Below, piece by piece: positions 22,965-26,523 of a DNA stretch of 26,523 nt. The DNA lies in NCBI GenBank assembly GCA_002424635.1, contig DIKT01000018.1:73934-100456 (forward strand). The letters run 5' to 3'. Source of the stretch: Desulfobulbaceae bacterium UBA5611. Lineage in GTDB: Bacteria > Desulfobacterota > Desulfobulbia > Desulfobulbales > Desulfocapsaceae. Under the pieces are notes generated by a model. It searched no databases, had not been told where the DNA came from, and saw only the letters and a list, made by a program, of their open reading frames with translations. Every line of letters starts with the position of its first letter. The stretch's first letter is position 1. Both the position numbers and the translations under genes were made by a program.

Positions 22965-23354
22965 ATGAACAGACTGCCGCTGATCATGTCAGATTTCTCC
23001 GGGGCTGCCGGTCGCTACAGCGGCATCGCCTTTCAAACCCTTCAGGATCGCTTAGAGCTGTTGGCGCTGGAGCTGCGGGAGGCGAAAATACACTTTATTC
23101 AGGCCCTGCTGCTTGTCTGTATAGGGGTGGTTTTTGCTCTTCTTAGCCTTGTGTTGATAGTAATGGCCGGTTTATATATCCTGCCGTCGGAATGGCGACT
23201 TGTCGGGCTTGTTGTTGCGGCATTAGTCAGCATGCTGGCGGCCATTATAATTTTTATCGTCCTTTGTCGGCGCTTGGGACGAAAACCGCTGGCTTTTGCC
23301 CAGAGCCTGGCTGAATTGAAAAAGGATGCAGCATGTTTCTCGACCAAGAACTGA
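22965..23354 (+). CDS. YqjE-like (phage holin superfamily 3_6) two-helix membrane protein
   Basis: About 129 residues with a cytoplasmic amphipathic start (RLELLALELREAKIHFIQ) leading into two transmembrane helices (about 45-67 and 74-97), then a short basic tail. The 'RLELLALELREAK' phrase before two helices is characteristic of YqjE/actinobacterial holin-X family proteins, which, despite the holin name, are mostly chromosomal envelope proteins. The start at 22965 follows the DUF883 stop by one base; an ATG at 22986 is an alternative, and neither has a clear ribosome site. It overlaps the next gene by 22 bases. Confidence 0.8.
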   Translation: MNRLPLIMSDFSGAAGRYSGIAFQTLQDRLELLALELREAKIHFIQALLLVCIGVVFALLSLVLIVMAGLYILPSEWRLVGLVVAALVSMLAAIIIFIVLCRRLGRKPLAFAQSLAELKKDAACFSTKN

Positions 23355-23533
23355 AAAATATTCAGGCCAGCAAGGACCGCCTGATCATTTGTTGTGATCT
23401 CCGGCGCCGCCTGGTCCAGATCGAGATACAGAGCTTCTGGTTCGGCATTCGCAGCTCTTTATCGAATCTATCGCTGGGCATGGCCGTTGTTGACCAGATC
23501 TACCAGTTCTGGCGTGGGCGCAACAAGAAGTAA
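23333..23533 (+). CDS. YqjK-like small protein
   Basis: A 66-residue basic, helical protein beginning MFLDQELKNIQASKDRLI with a conserved-looking RRRLVQIEIQSFWFG segment and a moderately hydrophobic stretch (about 40-58). Size, composition and position directly after a YqjD/YqjE pair suggest a YqjK equivalent, though sequence similarity to E. coli YqjK is limited to the helical R/Q-rich start. AAGGATG lies about six bases before the ATG inside the upstream gene, and the 22-base overlap implies coupled translation, which supports it being real. Function unknown. Confidence 0.65.
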   Translation: MFLDQELKNIQASKDRLIICCDLRRRLVQIEIQSFWFGIRSSLSNLSLGMAVVDQIYQFWRGRNKK

Positions 23534-23609
23534 GCCCTGATAAGGGTATCACTGCAGGTGCATAAAGAAGCTGGAAGACGATATAACAAGTGATCTTCGG
23601 AGCAGAATA

Positions 23610-24206
23610 ATGAAAAAGATATTGTTGGGAATATTGTTTGCAATGGTGATCATCTCATCTCCTGTTCTGATGACAGCAGCAGTAAATATTGACGTTAGTT
23701 TTTCTATGCCGCCCGCTATAATCTTTGCCTCACCACCTGAGCTAGTAGTGCTGCCTCAAACCTATGTTTATGCAGTAGCTGACATAGATGCTGATATATT
23801 TTTTTACAATGGCTGGTGGTGGCGTCCCTGGGAAGGTCATTGGTATCGGTCCCGGACCTATAACGCAGATTGGACCCTTCATAATAGCGTACCATCATTT
23901 TACAAAGAAATTCCCTCAGGCTGGAGAAATGATTATAGGGAACATCGCTGGCAAGGTCAGCCATGGGAACAGCAACTGCTCCCTTATCAAGAAGTCCAAA
24001 AAAACTGGCAGGGTTGGAAAAAAAACAAGCATTGGCAAAAACAGAAAAATTGGGGTGTCCAGGATCTGCAGACACGACAGTCCAGGCCCCAATTAAAAGA
24101 GGATAAACTGGAAAAGTCAGGCCAACCCCGCAAGATCAATAAAGTACGCCAGCCCCAACAAAAAGAACACCCTAAAACAAGAAATGAAGGAAAGAAGAAT
24201 AAATAA
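23610..24206 (+). CDS. Secreted Trp-rich, highly basic protein of unknown function
   Basis: A 198-residue exported protein: signal peptide about 1-23 (ending MTA), then a compact-looking segment (30-110) containing YNGWWWRPWEGHWYRSRTYN at 66-85 and VPSFYKEIPSGWRNDYREHRW, then a long Lys/Gln/Arg/Asn-rich, probably disordered tail (125-198). Thirteen Trp are spread over residues 69-148. The 'GWWWRPW.G.WYRS' phrase recurs, from memory, in hypothetical proteins of Geobacter-like bacteria near envelope-stress genes. CGGAG precedes the ATG by a few bases. The charge and aromatics suggest binding to LPS, peptidoglycan or nucleic acid at the envelope; this is inference only. Confidence 0.75.
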   Translation: MKKILLGILFAMVIISSPVLMTAAVNIDVSFSMPPAIIFASPPELVVLPQTYVYAVADIDADIFFYNGWWWRPWEGHWYRSRTYNADWTLHNSVPSFYKEIPSGWRNDYREHRWQGQPWEQQLLPYQEVQKNWQGWKKNKHWQKQKNWGVQDLQTRQSRPQLKEDKLEKSGQPRKINKVRQPQQKEHPKTRNEGKKNK

Positions 24207-24272
24207 AGCAGGATCGGAAATATTAAAGTTCCAGTACAGTGTCACAAAATCAACCAGGAAAGAGGAAGACCA

Positions 24273-24494
24273 ATGAAAACAACCACCGTTATTGCCATCT
24301 TGCTAATTGCTATAGGGATCGTGGCCTTTGGGTATCAAGGGATCACTTACACATCTCGAGAGAAAGTCGTCGATGTCGGTCCTCTGCAAATGACGACGGA
24401 AACAGAAAAAACACTGCCATTACCTCCCATCGTCGGAGCTATTGCGCTCGTGGGTGGCATTGTCCTGTTAATTGCCGGAAATAAAAAAAGCTGA
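24273..24494 (+). CDS. Small two-helix membrane protein of unknown function
   Basis: A 73-residue protein with two hydrophobic helices (about 5-22 and 52-69) separated by a polar loop, TSREKVVDVGPLQMTTETEK, that would face the periplasm or cytoplasm as a hairpin loop. A good GAGGAAG site precedes the ATG. Proteins of this type (Y-Q-G-I-T-Y-T-.-R-E-K-V-.-D-.-G-P-.-Q) appear, from memory, beside BON and DUF883 genes in other proteobacteria, suggesting a conserved stress-linked module. Its stop codon lies in the loop of a terminator-like hairpin. Confidence 0.75.
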   Translation: MKTTTVIAILLIAIGIVAFGYQGITYTSREKVVDVGPLQMTTETEKTLPLPPIVGAIALVGGIVLLIAGNKKS

Positions 24495-24511
24495 TCGGTT
24501 TTTTTATTTCC
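24477..24511 (+). terminator. AT-rich hairpin terminator overlapping the end of the small membrane protein gene
   Basis: GGAAATAAAAAAA (24477-24489) and TTTTTTTATTTCC (24499-24511) are perfect 13-bp reverse complements around a 9-base loop that contains the TGA stop (24492-24494). The right arm includes a seven-T run. It is symmetric, so it could stop transcription from either side, and it probably ends the stress-cluster transcript. Confidence 0.55.
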
Positions 24512-24690
24512 TAAAGACAGATTGGTAGGGCTTAGTTGGTTTAAGAAAAATTGGGATAAGCGGAGCCATCCACCGAGTCCATTAGTGGATCATCCAACCC
24601 TTATTTTACGCTCTTTTGCATGCGCTTGTTCCCTCAAAAGGATGGCGTCATCGAGATGAAAATCAAACAGAGAGGATCTCAACAGGGCCG

Positions 24691-24978
24691 ATGATAATCA
24701 TGGTCAGGATAATCATACATGTGCTGCCGGAAAAACAGCAGGAGGTTCTGCAGACCTTGCTTTCTTTGATTGAACCATCAAGAAAAGAGCAAGGCTGCCT
24801 GAGCTATGGTGTCTTCCGCGATATCGAAGATGAGCATATCCTCAATGTAATTTCAGAATGGGAATCAAGCCGGCATCTTGCTCTCTATAAAAGTTCCGAC
24901 CGATTCCGTGTTGTCCTGGGAACGAAAAGTCTGCTACGGGAACCTTTAAGAATTCAGATCTTAACCAGTGCAGACTAA
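24691..24978 (+). CDS. ABM-domain (antibiotic biosynthesis monooxygenase-like) small protein
   Basis: About 95 residues with the ABM ferredoxin-like fold pattern: MVRIIIHVLPEKQQEVLQTL, then EPSRKEQGCLSYGVFRDIED, ISEWESSRHLALYKSSDRF and a final beta strand. Such dimeric proteins include quinol monooxygenases (YgiN) and heme-degrading enzymes, but many have no known substrate; the Gly-Cys and 'W.s...L..h..S..F' positions fit the general family. The start at 24691 begins at the conserved strand; an ATG at 24700 is equally plausible and one at 24616 adds an unlikely polar leader. It lies after a terminator, so it probably has its own promoter. Confidence 0.75.
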   Translation: MIIMVRIIIHVLPEKQQEVLQTLLSLIEPSRKEQGCLSYGVFRDIEDEHILNVISEWESSRHLALYKSSDRFRVVLGTKSLLREPLRIQILTSAD

Positions 24979-25326
24979 TTCCTGGCAGTTAGTTATTCTC
25001 ATTCCTCTTTTTATTTCCACGGAAGATCCCTTCCCCCATCCCCTCTCGGTAGGATCTTGTCGCAGCTATGTTTTTTCCAAATTGGCGCTCAAGCTCCCTT
25101 ACCAATACATTTGTTTATGGTCCCAATTTTTGTTACCGGATGGTCTTTTTTTGCCCTGAATTGACAGTACCAACCGGCCCCAGAGAAGATTCTTTGCTAT
25201 AGCTGTTATGTAAAACAACTTGACAATGACTCGCTGCTTGCAATAGCATTTACATAAGCATTGGAAAGTACATACTTATCAATAAACTGGTCTATCCTCA
25301 GTCGCCTGCCTTATCAGTAAATACAT
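24979..25326. other. Intergenic region before the response regulator
   Basis: No convincing gene in these 348 bases. A stem AAGATCC...GGATCTT (25023-25029, 25052-25058) lies shortly after the ABM gene and could end its transcript, and a seven-T run occurs near 25145. The right part holds a promoter-like element between inverted 9-bp sites (25206-25257). Confidence 0.6.
25206..25257 (+). promoter_or_regulatory. Promoter-like element flanked by inverted 9-bp operators, upstream of the response regulator
   Basis: TTATGTAAA (25206-25214) and TTTACATAA (25249-25257) are perfect reverse complements; each contains the near-palindrome TTAYRTAA. Between them lie TTGACA (25220-25225) and, 18 bases later, TAGCAT (25244-25249), a good -35 with a four-of-six -10. 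The right site overlaps the -10 and likely start point. The arrangement suggests control by a dimeric regulator, possibly the response regulator itself. The ATG of that gene is about 70 bases downstream. Confidence 0.5.
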
Positions 25327-26250
25327 ATGAAAGCATTTGACCACTCCCTGCCTGCAGAATGGCCTTCTGCCATCCTGGTTGTTGATGATGATTCTCATGT
25401 TTTACAGTTCATGAATGATTTATTCATCACCCTTGGGATCAGGCCAACGCTTGCTCATAACGGGCACGAAGCCATAGAAAAACTCCAGGCGAACTCTTTC
25501 CCACTGGTCTTCACCGACATGAATATGCCGCAGATCAATGGTTTACAGCTGATTGTTCATATCAGAGACCATTATCCGGAAACTGATATTGTCGCCATGA
25601 CCGGTTACAGCCATGATTATGACCTTATCGATGTGATTCGGGCTGGTGCTGCTGATTATATGACCAAACCTTTTTCTATCGATGAACTTAAAGCAAAAAT
25701 GAGGCGGGTCACCAGAGAAAAGATCCTGTTCCAACAGCTGCAATTGGAAATCTCCACCAGACAAAATGCCGAAAAAGAGCTGAGCCGGCAGAAAAACACC
25801 TTGCTGGAACAGGTGCAGCACCAGAAAAACGAGCTGCTGGAAATTAATTCGGCTCTACGCATCATTCTTCGGCAAAGGGATATTGAAAACAATGAATTAA
25901 AGAAAGCACAGACCGCCCGTTTTTATAAAGAAATCGTGCCCACCCTCAAGAAGCTCAGACAGAGCCGACTGCAGGAGGTCCAGCAGCATTATCTGGATAT
26001 CTTAACGATCAACCTGGAAAACATCTTTACTCCCTCCGCGCAATGCAGAACCTTCAGCCATATCCCCCTGACCAAAATGGAAACTACCATTGTCAATCTG
26101 ATTAAACAGCAAAAAACATCCAAAGAAATCGCCACTTTGTTACAGGTGGCAACTGGAACCATCAGAACCCATCGAGAAAATATCAGAAAAAAATTACAGA
26201 TAACCAACACCAAAAAAAGTCTTTATAAAACAATACTTTCCATCCCCTAA
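25327..26250 (+). CDS. Response regulator with receiver, coiled-coil linker and LuxR-type HTH
   Basis: A 307-residue two-component regulator. Receiver domain about 14-130: acidic pocket D20-D21-D22, phospho-acceptor D64 in VFTDMNMP, the Thr/Ser switch in VAMTGYS and the Lys in YMTKPF. Residues about 130-200 are a long coiled coil (LLEQVQHQKNELLEINSALR in this stretch), then a helical region, and a LuxR-type HTH at about 245-303 (LTKMETTIVNLIKQQKTSKE, then GTIRTHRENIRKKLQI). The linker resembles that of deltaproteobacterial PAS-LuxR sensors. No partner kinase is in view. Weak ribosome site. It may govern the adjacent envelope genes, but their sigma54 promoter would need a different AAA+ activator. 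Confidence 0.9.
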   Translation: MKAFDHSLPAEWPSAILVVDDDSHVLQFMNDLFITLGIRPTLAHNGHEAIEKLQANSFPLVFTDMNMPQINGLQLIVHIRDHYPETDIVAMTGYSHDYDLIDVIRAGAADYMTKPFSIDELKAKMRRVTREKILFQQLQLEISTRQNAEKELSRQKNTLLEQVQHQKNELLEINSALRIILRQRDIENNELKKAQTARFYKEIVPTLKKLRQSRLQEVQQHYLDILTINLENIFTPSAQCRTFSHIPLTKMETTIVNLIKQQKTSKEIATLLQVATGTIRTHRENIRKKLQITNTKKSLYKTILSIP

Positions 26251-26331
26251 TGCAGAGCTGGCTCTCTGTCCTTTATTACCTGCTGCCTATTTGCATTTCA
26301 TCGCCATCTCGCCGTTAATTAAAAACAGCTA

Positions 26332-26381
26332 AGAAACCAAAACATTCTTTATTCATAAAAGACGGTTTCTAAATTTTTTTT
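26332..26381 (+). terminator. Terminator-like hairpin after the response regulator
   Basis: AGAAACC (26332-26338) pairs with GGTTTCT (26364-26370), with an inner stem TCTTTAT/ATAAAAGA, and is followed by AAA and eight T (26374-26381). It would end the response-regulator transcript about 80 bases past its stop. It finishes only 11 bases before the next ATG, so it could instead be an attenuator in that gene's leader. Confidence 0.6.
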
Positions 26382-26392
26382 AAGAGATGGCA

Positions 26393-26523
26393 ATGACCCG
26401 TACTATCAGTGAAATATTATCGCCGCAATGTGACCACACAAGTCATAATATTGTCGATACCTTCTTTCCTGAACCTCCGCAGACTCTGGAGCAGACAGGG
26501 TTAAACAAGACCTTTGTCGAAGA
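26393..26523 (+). CDS. Start of an unidentified protein (cut by window edge)
   Basis: An open frame of 43 full codons runs off the right edge, beginning MTRTISEILSPQCDHTSHNI and continuing with FPEPPQTLEQTGLNKTFVE. An AAGAGA ribosome-like site lies about six bases before the ATG. The phrase 'P..LEQTGL...F.E' resembles, from memory, the N-terminus of a deltaproteobacterial AAA+ ATPase family in which 'TGL...F...L..K.LY' follows, but too little is present to name it with confidence. Confidence 0.5.
   Translation, partial: MTRTISEILSPQCDHTSHNIVDTFFPEPPQTLEQTGLNKTFVE

Noticed and set aside
22965..23354. Phage holin suggesting a prophage remnant
   Set aside because: The holin-3_6/YqjE family is usually chromosomal, and its neighbours are the yqjD- and yqjK-like genes with no phage genes nearby.
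24560..24590. Stem ATCCAC...GTGGAT after a GGGATAAG, like the linker of the hairpin repeat family
   Set aside because: Only the ATAAG core matches; the rest of the linker and the preceding stem are missing, so a fourth repeat copy is not supported.
24968..25159. A 63-codon ORF after the ABM gene
   Set aside because: Overlaps the ABM gene end, lacks a ribosome site, and runs through stem-forming and T-rich non-coding sequence with no family resemblance.

Overview
The window reads as a chromosomal stretch of an anaerobic Gram-negative bacterium. My best guess is the Desulfobulbales/Desulfobacterota. The guess rests on gene content: an electron-transfer flavoprotein alpha subunit fused to a two-cluster ferredoxin domain, an acyl-CoA dehydrogenase, a CooC-like ATPase, an RNB-type RNase, and a BON/DUF883 envelope set. 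Outer-membrane genes (mlaA, mlaC) fit a diderm. No rRNA, tRNA, CRISPR array, prophage or transposase gene was seen. Genes are tightly packed and mostly housekeeping; the accessory character rises after about 21.1 kb.

Region 1 (1-5.7 kb, minus strand) is one lipid-synthesis operon read leftward: rpmF, plsX, fabH, acyl-CoA dehydrogenase, etfB, etfA, and the start of fabG at the left edge. A sigma70-like promoter (5647-5675) with a 16-bp palindrome at its expected start site precedes rpmF. A complete acyl-CoA dehydrogenase/ETF redox module inside a fatty-acid synthesis operon is the most thought-provoking arrangement here.

Region 2 (5.85-12.2 kb, minus strand) is a second operon read leftward: ileS, lspA, fabD, mlaA, mlaC and a stand-alone cyclic-nucleotide-binding-domain protein. 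It ends at a clear terminator (5850-5877). It joins malonyl transfer to ACP, lipoprotein maturation and retrograde phospholipid transport.

Region 3 (12.5-17.9 kb, plus strand) starts at a near-consensus promoter (12512-12540). It reads cooC-like, ftsE, ftsX, envC-like, ctpA, a cell-division/peptidoglycan-remodelling operon led by an unexpected CooC-type metal-chaperone ATPase. The gap after ctpA holds a tandem array of hairpins whose linker motif also appears at about 5.75 kb, suggesting an intergenic repeat family. Era (minus) and an RNB-domain RNase (plus) follow, divergently arranged.

Region 4 (21.1-26.5 kb, plus strand) looks like an envelope-stress island. A textbook sigma54 promoter (21460-21475) with two upstream tandem palindromes precedes a triple-BON periplasmic protein. 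Then come a yqjD/yqjE/yqjK-like trio, a tryptophan-rich secreted basic protein, a small two-helix membrane protein, an ABM-fold monooxygenase-like protein, and an orphan receiver-LuxR response regulator. The regulator's promoter is flanked by inverted 9-bp sites. An incomplete ORF begins at 26393 just after a terminator-like hairpin. All calls come from reading sequence and family knowledge; no database search was run.
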